A stretch of DNA of 30,404 nucleotides from Candidatus Moraniibacteriota bacterium (GTDB taxonomy: Bacteria > Patescibacteriota > Minisyncoccia > Moranbacterales > UBA11712): the NCBI GenBank assembly GCA_003157295.1, contig PMJF01000067.1, positions 1 through 30,404 of the forward strand, given 5' to 3'. The notes below the pieces were generated by a model that saw only the letters and a list, made by a program, of their open reading frames with translations, searched no databases and was not told where the DNA came from. This document shows, in pieces, positions 10,193 through 16,493 of this stretch. The first letter of the stretch is position 1, and each line of letters starts with the position of its first letter. Position numbers and translations under genes: made by a program.

Positions 10193-10684
10193 TCAATTTA
10201 GAAACAATTTCCCATACTTCCGCATCCCCGGTGTGAAGTTTTCGGGATGCGATTCGAGTTCGCGCAGCAATTCTGTTTTCGTGAACCACTTTATTTCTTC
10301 CACTTCATCTTCTTGGATTTTTAATTCTTCGATAGCTTGGTCTGTTGATAGATTGAACCATTGTACAAAATAGTTATATTCATCTTCTATTTTTATTTTA
10401 GGCCTGATTTTGGGTGAAATATTTTCGAGTCCCAGCTCCTCTTTCGCTTCTTTGATGATATTTTGCTCGTAACTCTCCCCTTCTTCCACCGTTCCCGAAA
10501 CCGCCGGGCCCCATTTCAGCGGATCGTGTACTTTATTCCGATGACGAAGAGCCAGCAAAATTTCTCCGCGCGAATTGGTGATCCAAAGAGCCGCAACGCG
10601 ATAAATGCCGTCTTTTTTGGCTTTTTCGAACTCTTCGGCGCCGATAATATGGTCATTTTCATCGACAATGCTTATTTTCGACAT
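10193..10684 (-). CDS. NUDIX hydrolase, isopentenyl-diphosphate-isomerase-like subgroup
   Basis: The NUDIX box is present as G-x5-E-x7-K-E-x2-E-E-x-G (GTVEEGESYEQ then KEAKEELGL). The usual Arg is replaced by Lys; the metal-binding glutamates are kept. The opening SIVDENDHIIG and the WITNSRGEILLALRH strand resemble the IDI/YfcD-type subgroup. Such proteins cleave nucleoside-diphosphate-X compounds. A longer reading begins at 10720, but that ATG lies inside the predicted -10 region (10711-10739), so the start at 10682-10684 (MSKISIVDEN, 163 residues) is chosen. It leads the creatininase-like and 107-residue genes. Confidence 0.87.
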   Translation of the reverse strand: MSKISIVDENDHIIGAEEFEKAKKDGIYRVAALWITNSRGEILLALRHRNKVHDPLKWGPAVSGTVEEGESYEQNIIKEAKEELGLENISPKIRPKIKIEDEYNYFVQWFNLSTDQAIEELKIQEDEVEEIKWFTKTELLRELESHPENFTPGMRKYGKLFLN

Positions 10685-10710
10685 TTTATTTTTGCTTATA
10701 CTATAGGCAA

Positions 10711-10739
10711 AATATACCATTTCCAGGCCGAAAAATCAA
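10711..10739 (-). promoter_or_regulatory. Sigma70-type promoter for the NUDIX operon
   Basis: On the minus strand TTGATT (10734-10739) is separated by exactly 17 nt from TATATT (10711-10716). Transcription would start near 10704, about 20 nt before the ATG at 10684. This argues against the upstream in-frame ATG at 10718-10720. Confidence 0.65.
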
Positions 10740-10747
10740 TTTTAAGA

Positions 10748-10769
10748 GGGGTGCAACGCAGCACACCCC
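10748..10769 (-). terminator. Weak terminator downstream of dapA
   Basis: A G/C-rich stem (GGGGTG at 10748-10753 with CACCCC at 10764-10769) has a 10-nt loop. It lies 50 nt past the dapA stop. On the minus strand it is followed by TCTTAAAATT, a poor U tract, so termination may be inefficient. It also sits just upstream of the NUDIX promoter. Confidence 0.4.
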
Positions 10770-10820
10770 CCGTGATCCTCCTTCTTTTTCTTTGTTTTCA
10801 CTCCACACCATGAGACCCCG

Positions 10821-11732
10821 CTATCTCACGCCTACCAGATTATATTCCTGGAGTACGCGCAGAAGTTTTTCCTGGTTCGCCGGCTCCATGGGCATCATTG
10901 GAGAGCGGAATCTCTGCCAGATGATTTCGGGATGAACCATGGACATCGCCGTCTTTATGGGTTGGGGGTTCGTCTCAATGAACATGGCTTTCATTAGAGG
11001 GGACAAATCTTCATGCCGTCTCTTGGCCTCGTCCCAGTCTTTATTGTCCGCTGCCTTGACCATCCGGGCCATTTGGACAGGGAGCAGATTTGACAGAACA
11101 CTGATAACCCCATGGCCACCCAGAGTCATAAGCTCGAGTGTCCGATCGTCATCCCCAGATAAGACGGAGAATCCTTCTGGTGCTCCGTTGACAACGGCCT
11201 TGAGTTGCTCCAGATCTCCACTGGCCCATTTTATACCGGCGATATAACCCCCGTCTCTCAACTCCAGAATGACATCCAGGGGCACGCTCTTCGCCGTCCT
11301 GCCGGGAATATCATACAAGATGACTGGCAGTCCTGCTTCGGCGACGCATTTATAGTAGTCGTGGAAGCCGGCCGACATGGGTTTGTTGTAATAAGGAGAA
11401 GTCAGCAGCGCCCCATCAGCCCCAGCGCTGAAAGCAGCCCGGGTCAATCTTGCCGCTTCCGCAGTATTATTGGAACCAGTGCCGGCCACAACTGGAACTC
11501 GACCATTGACCGTCCTTACCACAAAGGCGTTCAGGTCCATCTGCTCCCGGTGACTTAAACACGGAGCTTCTCCGGTCGTTCCGGAGGGAACCAGAAAACT
11601 GATACCGGCCTCGATTTGTCTTTCGATGAGCCACTCCATAGCGACTTCATCGACGTCGCCATGTTTATCAAACGGCGTAATCAGCGCCGTTCCCACTCCC
11701 CGAAACTTCGATCCATCAGGATTTGCCGCCAT
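10821..11732 (-). CDS. dapA: 4-hydroxy-tetrahydrodipicolinate synthase-type class I aldolase (DapA family)
   Basis: DapA condenses pyruvate with aspartate semialdehyde in lysine and diaminopimelate synthesis. The 303-residue protein has GTTGEAPCLSH (T52, T53), SPYYNKP (Y114/Y115), the catalytic Y140 in ILYDIPGRT with R145, and Schiff-base K168 in GIKWASGD. The motif after the lysine is usually K-E-A-(T/S)-G; here Glu is replaced by Trp. N-acetylneuraminate lyase-type relatives remain possible. The start at 11730-11732 is fixed by a strong SD, AAGGAGGT at 11739-11746 (6-nt spacing), so 20 codons of in-frame upstream sequence are excluded. By eye the gene is more G/C-rich than its neighbours. 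No other lysine-pathway gene is in the window. Confidence 0.88.
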   Translation of the reverse strand: MAANPDGSKFRGVGTALITPFDKHGDVDEVAMEWLIERQIEAGISFLVPSGTTGEAPCLSHREQMDLNAFVVRTVNGRVPVVAGTGSNNTAEAARLTRAAFSAGADGALLTSPYYNKPMSAGFHDYYKCVAEAGLPVILYDIPGRTAKSVPLDVILELRDGGYIAGIKWASGDLEQLKAVVNGAPEGFSVLSGDDDRTLELMTLGGHGVISVLSNLLPVQMARMVKAADNKDWDEAKRRHEDLSPLMKAMFIETNPQPIKTAMSMVHPEIIWQRFRSPMMPMEPANQEKLLRVLQEYNLVGVR

Positions 11733-11782
11733 GCCTCTACCTCCTTGGATTTTAAAAACCAACCAATAAATAGGTTTCATAA

Positions 11783-11811
11783 GCAATATCACAATAACAC
11801 GAGAGTGTCAA
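11783..11811 (-). promoter_or_regulatory. Probable dapA promoter
   Basis: A perfect TTGACA -35 on the minus strand (11806-11811) is followed after 17 nt by TATTGC (11783-11788), a weak -10; GATATT with a 15-nt spacer (11785-11790) is the alternative. It lies about 50 nt upstream of the dapA start. Confidence 0.5.
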
Positions 11812-11840
11812 AGACAAATGAAAGAAAAACATTTATTCTA

Positions 11841-11849
11841 TGCTATAAT
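11841..11849 (+). promoter_or_regulatory. Extended -10 promoter for the cupin gene
   Basis: TGCTATAAT is an extended -10 (TGnTATAAT) about 28 nt before the cupin ATG. No good -35 lies 17 nt upstream, as is common for extended -10 promoters. It is divergent from the dapA promoter. Confidence 0.6.
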
Positions 11850-11877
11850 ATTATTATAAGCATTAATATAAAAAACT

Positions 11878-12276
11878 ATGAAAGGTTATGTTGGAAACAT
11901 CGAAGACGCGACCAAGGGAAATGACAATTTCCGTAAAGTTCTCTACACGGCCAAATTCAGCCAGCTGGTTGTGATGAGCTTGAAGCCAAATGAGGAAATC
12001 GGCGAAGAGGTTCATACCCTCGACCAGTTTATCCGAATCGAGTCCGGAACAGGGAAAGCCGTGCTTGATGGTGTAGAGAGTGAGATTGCCGATAATTTCG
12101 CGATCGTGGTTCCGGCCGGGACCAAGCACAACTTCATCAACACCTCTTCTGACGTGCCGATGAAGCTTTATACGATTTATTCCCCGCCTGAACACCGCGA
12201 TGGAGTCGTTCACGCCACGAAAGAAGATGCGATGAATGACAAAACGGACGAGTTCGATGGAAAAACTACAGAGTAG
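11878..12276 (+). CDS. Cupin-domain protein
   Basis: The 132 residues form one cupin beta-barrel. The two cupin motifs are visible around IGEEVHTLDQFIRIESGTGKAVLDG (His, Asp/Gln and Glu positions) and FAIVVPAGTKHNFINTS (the second-motif His). These residues usually hold a divalent metal. Small single-cupin proteins of this type are widespread in bacteria and poorly defined functionally; many are sugar- or small-molecule-binding proteins or dioxygenase-like. The acidic tail (DKTDEFDGK) is variable. It is transcribed divergently from dapA and ends at a strong terminator, so it is probably a single-gene unit. Confidence 0.9.
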   Translation: MKGYVGNIEDATKGNDNFRKVLYTAKFSQLVVMSLKPNEEIGEEVHTLDQFIRIESGTGKAVLDGVESEIADNFAIVVPAGTKHNFINTSSDVPMKLYTIYSPPEHRDGVVHATKEDAMNDKTDEFDGKTTE

Positions 12277-12297
12277 ACCTGCAAAAAAAATTAGTCT

Positions 12298-12330
12298 AAA
12301 TAAAGAACCTGCGTAGCGGGTTCTTTATTT
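12298..12330. terminator. Bidirectional terminator between cupin and rlmN
   Basis: A perfect 12-bp stem (AAATAAAGAACC at 12298-12309 with GGTTCTTTATTT at 12319-12330) and a 9-nt loop lie between two convergent genes. The A/T arms provide a U-rich end on both strands. Confidence 0.8.
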
Positions 12331-12382
12331 CCGGAAAAGCTCTAAGTAAATAATTTTATCACTGAATATATCCCTGCCGAAA

Positions 12383-13384
12383 TCAGTGGCTTTTTCGCGC
12401 CGCCAACTGCCCGCACGCGGCTTCAATGTCGGTTCCGAAGCGGTATCTTTGGGTCGTGAATATGCCCGCCGCTTCGAGTATTGCTTTGAATTTCTTTATT
12501 TTTTCTTCGGGGGTTGGTTCGAATCTGCCATTAGGATTATAGGCAATAAGGTTCACCATGTATAAGGGATATTTCAGCAGTTTCGCCAATTCCCTGGCCT
12601 GGAATTCAGAATCATTTACGCCTCTCAACATCACATACTCAAACATCACTTTGCGGTTGGTTTTTTCGATATATTCGTCGACTGCTTTCAATATTTTTGA
12701 GAGCGGATATTTTTTATTGACCGGCATCAGCTCCCCTCGCAGTGCGTCGTCCGGCGCGTGAAGCGAAATTGCCAAATTAATTTGGGGAAAATCCCGCGCC
12801 AATTTTTCAATTCCTTCTATGATGCCAGCAGTGGAAACAGAAATTTTTCTCGCGCCGATGCCGAAATAATTATCGTCATTGATAATTTCAATCGCTTTTT
12901 TCACCTCAACCCAATTAAGAAACGGCTCCCCCATTCCCATAAAAACAATGTTTGTCACTTTTTCATCTTGTTTTTTGACGTACCGTGCGAAAAATAAAAC
13001 CTGCCGCGCGATCTCTGACGCAGTGAGGTTTCTCTTGAAGCCCATTTTTCCGGTGACGCAAAACAAACAACCCAAGGGACAGCCGACTTGAGAAGAGACA
13101 CAGACCGTATTGCGCCGATCCGTGTGCTTCATAAGTACAGCTTCAACGGAAAGACCGTCCCGAAGCTTGATACAGGCCTTTACGCTTCTCTTGTCCTTTG
13201 AAGACAAAATTTCCGATTCGATCCTCAGCGGAACTTCCCGCAGAAATTTTTCACGGAGAATTTTTGGAAGCGCGGTCGCTTCATTCCAATCCGTGATCAG
13301 ATCCTTAAAAATCGCTTTTTTCGCCTGTTTCCATCGATAAGCCGGCTCGGTTTTCATTATTTCCTCGAGTTTTTCAAAATTCAT
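12383..13384 (-). CDS. rlmN: 23S rRNA (adenine2503-C2)/tRNA methyltransferase RlmN
   Basis: RlmN is a radical-SAM enzyme that methylates C2 of A2503 in 23S rRNA and A37 in some tRNAs. The 333-residue protein has TVCVSSQVGCPLGCLFC with the [4Fe-4S] cysteines C102, C106 and C109, and the following VTGKMGFKRNL. SAM-binding strands follow (VFMGMGEPFLN, ISVSTAGI, LAISLHAP), and then FEYVMLRGVNDS. The methyl-carrying C-terminal cysteine is C324 in DIEAACGQLA. Length and order match full-length family members. Cfr, a close relative that methylates C8, is less likely given the housekeeping context and standard sequence. It converges on the cupin gene. Confidence 0.95.
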   Translation of the reverse strand: MNFEKLEEIMKTEPAYRWKQAKKAIFKDLITDWNEATALPKILREKFLREVPLRIESEILSSKDKRSVKACIKLRDGLSVEAVLMKHTDRRNTVCVSSQVGCPLGCLFCVTGKMGFKRNLTASEIARQVLFFARYVKKQDEKVTNIVFMGMGEPFLNWVEVKKAIEIINDDNYFGIGARKISVSTAGIIEGIEKLARDFPQINLAISLHAPDDALRGELMPVNKKYPLSKILKAVDEYIEKTNRKVMFEYVMLRGVNDSEFQARELAKLLKYPLYMVNLIAYNPNGRFEPTPEEKIKKFKAILEAAGIFTTQRYRFGTDIEAACGQLAARKSH

Positions 13385-13415
13385 AATTTATTAATCCAAT
13401 TTGCGGCTCGCAGCC

Positions 13416-14537
13416 TCATTTCAAAGTGATAATGACAATTTCGGGCGCCGTGCCGGTGCGCATGGCCGGTACCGAAGTGCCGACCCCGCTTGAAGTATAC
13501 ACCGAAAAATCGCCCTTTTGGTGCAAACCGTAATGGTTGCCGCGGCTGATAATTTTGGTTATGATGCCGTAAGGAAAAATTTGGCCGCGATGGGTATGTC
13601 CGGACAATTGAAGTTTTATTCCGGCACGCTTGGCTTGCTTCACCTGGAAAGGCGAATGATAAAGAAGGATCGACGGCCCTTCAGGGTCAAAGCCAGGAAT
13701 TGATCTGATGATCTTGCCCACGGATTTTCTGACGAAACGGTCAGGGTAGTTTATGCCGATGATCTGTAAACCTTCCACCACTGTCATGTCATCCCGGAAA
13801 GTTTTTATCTTTGTTTCCTTCAATATTTGGTCAACTTTCTTCAAACCCAGGTAGTTTTCGTGGTTACCGGTAACGAAAAAGATGCCTTTCGGCGCTTCGA
13901 TCGAGTTAACCATCGGCGCGACATATTCAAAGCCGTTTTCTATGCCGTCAAACAGATCCCCGGTGACAAAAACGGCTGCCGGGTGCCAATTGTTGATTTC
14001 CCGCACCAGCTTGCCGAAAAATTTCTTCCCGAAAACATGGCCCAGATGGACGTCGGAAATATGCACCACTTTCTGATTTTGCCATTCGATCGGCAGATTT
14101 TTTATCGTTACTGTGATATGTTTTGTTCGCGGCTTTTGAGCGTTGAAGACTCCATAGGCGGAATACGCAAATGAAAATATCAAGGCTAGTTCTCCCAGCC
14201 TACCGAGGTTTAGCGTCCAACCCATGAAACCGCTAAGGGCAAAAAGAGCCCAGACGGCCAAAAAGGAAGTTACGATCGTGGTGACCAATCCAAGCCAAAG
14301 GCCGGCAAAGAAATATAGGAAACGGATAAAGAAATTTTCCCAGTAATGGGTAAAGACCGAGATAAAAATGAAGCTTAACGGCAGACAAATAAGAAGGATC
14401 AATAAGTTCAGTTTTATTTCCGGGGAATTGATCCCGAAGAATTTCAGCAAAGAAAAATAGACAAAAACATGGGACAGAAAAGCTATTCCCAACACCAAGC
14501 AAACAAATAAAACAAATAAAGTTGTTCTCTTAGTCAT
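13416..14537 (-). CDS. Membrane-anchored calcineurin-like metallophosphoesterase (YkuE-like)
   Basis: Residues 1-~135 hold about four transmembrane helices. The C-terminal catalytic domain follows with all five metallophosphoesterase motifs: VVHISDVHLG, VFVTGDLFDG, FVTGNHENY, LLYHSPFQ and SGHTHRGQIFP. The Asp, His and Asn residues of these motifs bind two divalent metals. YkuE-like enzymes act at the outer membrane face on phosphodiester or lipid-linked substrates such as UDP-diacylglucosamine-type or undecaprenyl compounds, but the real substrate here is unknown. It is separated by 31 nt from rlmN downstream and may be co-transcribed with it. Confidence 0.9.
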   Translation of the reverse strand: MTKRTTLFVLFVCLVLGIAFLSHVFVYFSLLKFFGINSPEIKLNLLILLICLPLSFIFISVFTHYWENFFIRFLYFFAGLWLGLVTTIVTSFLAVWALFALSGFMGWTLNLGRLGELALIFSFAYSAYGVFNAQKPRTKHITVTIKNLPIEWQNQKVVHISDVHLGHVFGKKFFGKLVREINNWHPAAVFVTGDLFDGIENGFEYVAPMVNSIEAPKGIFFVTGNHENYLGLKKVDQILKETKIKTFRDDMTVVEGLQIIGINYPDRFVRKSVGKIIRSIPGFDPEGPSILLYHSPFQVKQAKRAGIKLQLSGHTHRGQIFPYGIITKIISRGNHYGLHQKGDFSVYTSSGVGTSVPAMRTGTAPEIVIITLK

Positions 14538-14720
14538 ATATACCTATCATTCCAGACCAACCGTTGCCCGGATTATAAATTTTCCTTTTTATATTTTAAA
14601 GGATTTAAGGAAATTTTGAAAGCGCCTGCAAATCGATGCGAAATTTTTGTTCGCCCTATGACGTAAACAACGAACAATGAGAATTATCTGTTTATTTTGG
14701 ATTTTATTGCCAAGTCGCCA

Positions 14721-14749
14721 TAGACAGACAATTTTTAAAAATATATAAT
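14721..14749 (+). promoter_or_regulatory. Sigma70-type promoter for the secreted 235-residue protein
   Basis: TAGACA (14721-14726, five of six consensus bases) is separated by 17 nt from a perfect TATAAT (14744-14749). The leader that follows contains a small hairpin, CCGGAA-aaa-TTCCGG at 14771-14785, about 15 nt before the ATG. Confidence 0.7.
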
Positions 14750-14799
14750 TAATTTGCTAATAATTAAGAACCGGAAAAATTCCGGAACAAGAAAATCAT

Positions 14800-15507
14800 A
14801 TGAAGAAAACACTCGCGGCCGCTTCTTTGGCGGCGCTCCTCTGTTTTAATACGGCTCTTGCCTTCACAGACACTGGAGCAGGGACAGTCATTGATCCAAG
14901 CGGGAACACCCCGAATAACAACGCGACTGGATCAAACGCGACAAATCAGGAAGGACGGCTTCAGAATAGGCAAACAATGATGCAGGAAAGACAGGGTCTT
15001 GATCAGCAAGGCCAAGCGCTGACCGACCAGCGTTGCTCCATGATCCAAGATAAAATAGCCGGCCGGATGGCCAACTTCGACAGCGTCAAGGCCAAACACA
15101 CGGCCGTCTATGCAAACATGACCAGCCGGATCCAAAAATTCATCGACCGGCTCTCGGCGTCGGGAGTGGATACAACGACTGTAAAAAATGATCTAGCGAC
15201 AATAAACACCAAGATCTCGAAATTTTCGACCGACCTGGCCGCTTCTGACACGAAATTGGGTTCAACCAAGGACTTTGCTTGCGGACATTCAAACGGCCAG
15301 TTTATGGGCGCTTTGCAGGAGGCGCGAAAATCCTTTCTTACTGTTCGCCAAGACGCGATGGACATCCGTTCCTTTATGCAAACGAAGGTTATTCCGGATA
15401 TTTTGGCCCTCAAAAAGCAAAAGGCGATGACCAATGTTGATCAACCGACGGAAAACAGGAATGGGGTCGGTACGGGCGCCGGAAACGAATTAAATCCGGT
15501 GCAATAA
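14800..15507 (+). CDS. Secreted helical protein of unknown function
   Basis: A Sec signal peptide (MKKTLAAASLAALLCFNTALAF, cleavage probably after ALA) precedes a low-complexity Asn/Gly/Thr segment. A long helical region then runs from about residue 55 to 205, with heptad-like spacing in IQKFIDRLSASGVD and VKNDLATINTKISKFSTDLAA. Two cysteines (near residues 71 and 162) could form a disulfide outside the cell. The C-terminus is again disordered and Asn/Gly-rich. It lacks a lipobox or sorting signal. It is followed after 21 nt by a lipoprotein gene and a terminator, so both are probably one envelope operon. No family is recognised. Confidence 0.75.
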   Translation: MKKTLAAASLAALLCFNTALAFTDTGAGTVIDPSGNTPNNNATGSNATNQEGRLQNRQTMMQERQGLDQQGQALTDQRCSMIQDKIAGRMANFDSVKAKHTAVYANMTSRIQKFIDRLSASGVDTTTVKNDLATINTKISKFSTDLAASDTKLGSTKDFACGHSNGQFMGALQEARKSFLTVRQDAMDIRSFMQTKVIPDILALKKQKAMTNVDQPTENRNGVGTGAGNELNPVQ

Positions 15508-15528
15508 TAATTATTTGAAAAATATAAA

Positions 15529-15873
15529 ATGAGATCAAAAATAATCACAATTTCATTGTTCATCGCCGTTGCCGCGCTTCTGGCAGGATGCGGCAGCCAG
15601 CCGACTGCGGTAAACACTCTGCCGACAAGTAGCGATCAAACGGCTGCGACGGCAACTCCGACAATGCCGGAGCAGACACCCGCCACCCAGCCCGCTGTAA
15701 ATGCTACAAATAATTCGGCTGATAATTCCCAAAGCGCCCTTCCTTCCGATGTCAGCACCCAGCCCGGCACTAACCCGGATGAAGAAGTGAAGAATATACA
15801 AAAGGATCTGAACTCGACGAATACAAACGATCTCAATTCGGACAATTTATCCAATAAAAATTTGGGACTGTAA
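15529..15873 (+). CDS. Small lipoprotein
   Basis: The N-terminus has a basic start, a hydrophobic stretch and a lipobox LAGC with the lipidated cysteine at residue 21 (MRSKIITISLFIAVAALLAGC). The remaining ~93 residues are a disordered Thr/Pro/Ala/Asn/Gln-rich tail, ending in a charged stretch EEVKNIQKDLNSTNTNDLN. Such tails usually tether or space something outside the membrane. No folded domain is seen. It is the second gene of a two-gene plus-strand unit, ended by the hairpin at 15901-15932. Confidence 0.82.
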   Translation: MRSKIITISLFIAVAALLAGCGSQPTAVNTLPTSSDQTAATATPTMPEQTPATQPAVNATNNSADNSQSALPSDVSTQPGTNPDEEVKNIQKDLNSTNTNDLNSDNLSNKNLGL

Positions 15874-15900
15874 GAACGTTCCTAGGTTGAGGGTAAAATA

Positions 15901-15932
15901 AAAAAAGCGGCTTATCAGAGCCGCTTTTTTTT
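15901..15932 (+). terminator. Strong rho-independent terminator
   Basis: GCGGC (15907-15911) pairs with GCCGC (15920-15924) around an 8-nt loop. It is preceded by A6, which can extend the stem, and followed by T8. It lies 28 nt after the lipoprotein stop. Confidence 0.9.
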
Positions 15933-16032
15933 GGCGAACAAGCAGAGTGACGAAATAAATATCACGTTGTCATCGTAAATAAATATAGAAAGGTCGACAA
16001 AAATAATTTAATAAAATAATCCTTACAAAAAT

Positions 16033-16257
16033 ATGTTTGATCAAGAATGCAGTGAACAAAATGAGGGAATGGGAGAGCACATGGAAATGGGATGCATGAA
16101 GTGGCCGAAAAAATTCAAAAAGGAATTCATAATGGCCAAAATGAAGAAAAAGGAAAAAATACTTGAAGCCAAGCTCGAATTCCTCCGCGAAATGAGGCGC
16201 CTCGCCGAAAAATCCGATATGGAAAGTGAAAATGACGTCGAGGGAGAAAAAGATTGA
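16033..16257 (+). CDS. Small Met/Lys/Glu-rich protein of unknown function
   Basis: The 74-residue protein has an acidic, Met- and Cys-containing N-terminus (MFDQECSEQNEGMGEHMEMGC) and then a highly charged predicted helix of about 45 residues (FKKEFIMAKMKKKEKILEAKLEFLREMRRLAEK). The cluster of Met, Cys, His and acidic residues could bind metal, but this is only suggestive. The call rests on continuous coding structure, an upstream terminator, and a strong terminator 5 nt after the TGA. No homologue is recognised and the SD is weak. Confidence 0.65.
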   Translation: MFDQECSEQNEGMGEHMEMGCMKWPKKFKKEFIMAKMKKKEKILEAKLEFLREMRRLAEKSDMESENDVEGEKD

Positions 16258-16261
16258 AGGC

Positions 16262-16297
16262 AAAAATAGATCACTCCAGGGGGAGTGATCTATTTTT
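16262..16297 (+). terminator. Strong terminator after the 74-residue gene
   Basis: A perfect 16-bp stem (16262-16277 with 16282-16297) has a 4-nt loop AGGG and ends in a run of T. It is suitable for termination on both strands and also caps the minus-strand module that ends at 16494. Confidence 0.9.
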
Positions 16298-16314
16298 TTG
16301 CGGCAAATTTCGAT

Positions 16315-16481
16315 GCGGGGCATCGTGAACGCCGTTCGAGATTATTTCCAATTAGGATTTAGTATAAATCTTGGGATATTGAAAATAGTAAAATAAATGG
16401 ATATTTTAATTAACCAAAAATAAGATGTTTATTCTGATTATAACATTAGCATATTGTGGTCAGAATCTGCACAATCGGGGA
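16315..16481. repeat. Intergenic element, copy A
   Basis: This stretch aligns over its length with 19761-19927. Best matched are the first ~50 nt (differences only at about six positions) and the last ~50 nt. It opens with CGGGGCATC and a short palindrome GAACGCCGTTC (16328-16338). It contains the mini-ORF at 16325-16396 and a stem-loop, TTCTGA (16432-16437) with TCAGAA (16460-16465). The next pair inward is T-G here and C-G in copy B, a change that keeps pairing in plus-strand RNA. It ends with AATCGGGGAAT, 7 nt before the stop of the 595-residue gene. Confidence 0.7.
16325..16396 (+). CDS. Putative 23-residue peptide, copy A
   Basis: A GTG-initiated ORF reads VNAVRDYFQLGFSINLGILK + IVK. 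Its partner at 19771-19839 starts with ATG and differs in the first 15 codons mainly at third positions (TTC/TTT, TTA/TTG, TTT/TTC, AAT/AAC, all synonymous). Later changes are conservative (I/L, K/R, I/M). GGGG lies 5 nt before the start as a possible SD. The pattern suggests coding, but the ORF is very short and RNA structure could also constrain the DNA. The function is unknown; an amphipathic peptide with charges near the N-terminus is visible. Confidence 0.35.
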   Translation: MNAVRDYFQLGFSINLGILKIVK

Positions 16482-16493
16482 ATTTTTAATCCT

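Noticed and set aside
11733..11792. Upstream extension of dapA by 20 codons
   Set aside because: The added stretch covers the SD AAGGAGGT and most of the predicted leader, and its residues do not match the family.
16328..16338. GAACGCCGTTC as a LexA/SOS box
   Set aside because: The Gram-positive LexA site needs GAAC-N4-GTTC; here the spacing is 3, and the same is true of the other copy.
16315..16481. Element as an IS200/IS605 end
   Set aside because: Palindromes occur near both ends, but no transposase, no clear target tetranucleotide and no recognised subterminal hairpin could be shown.
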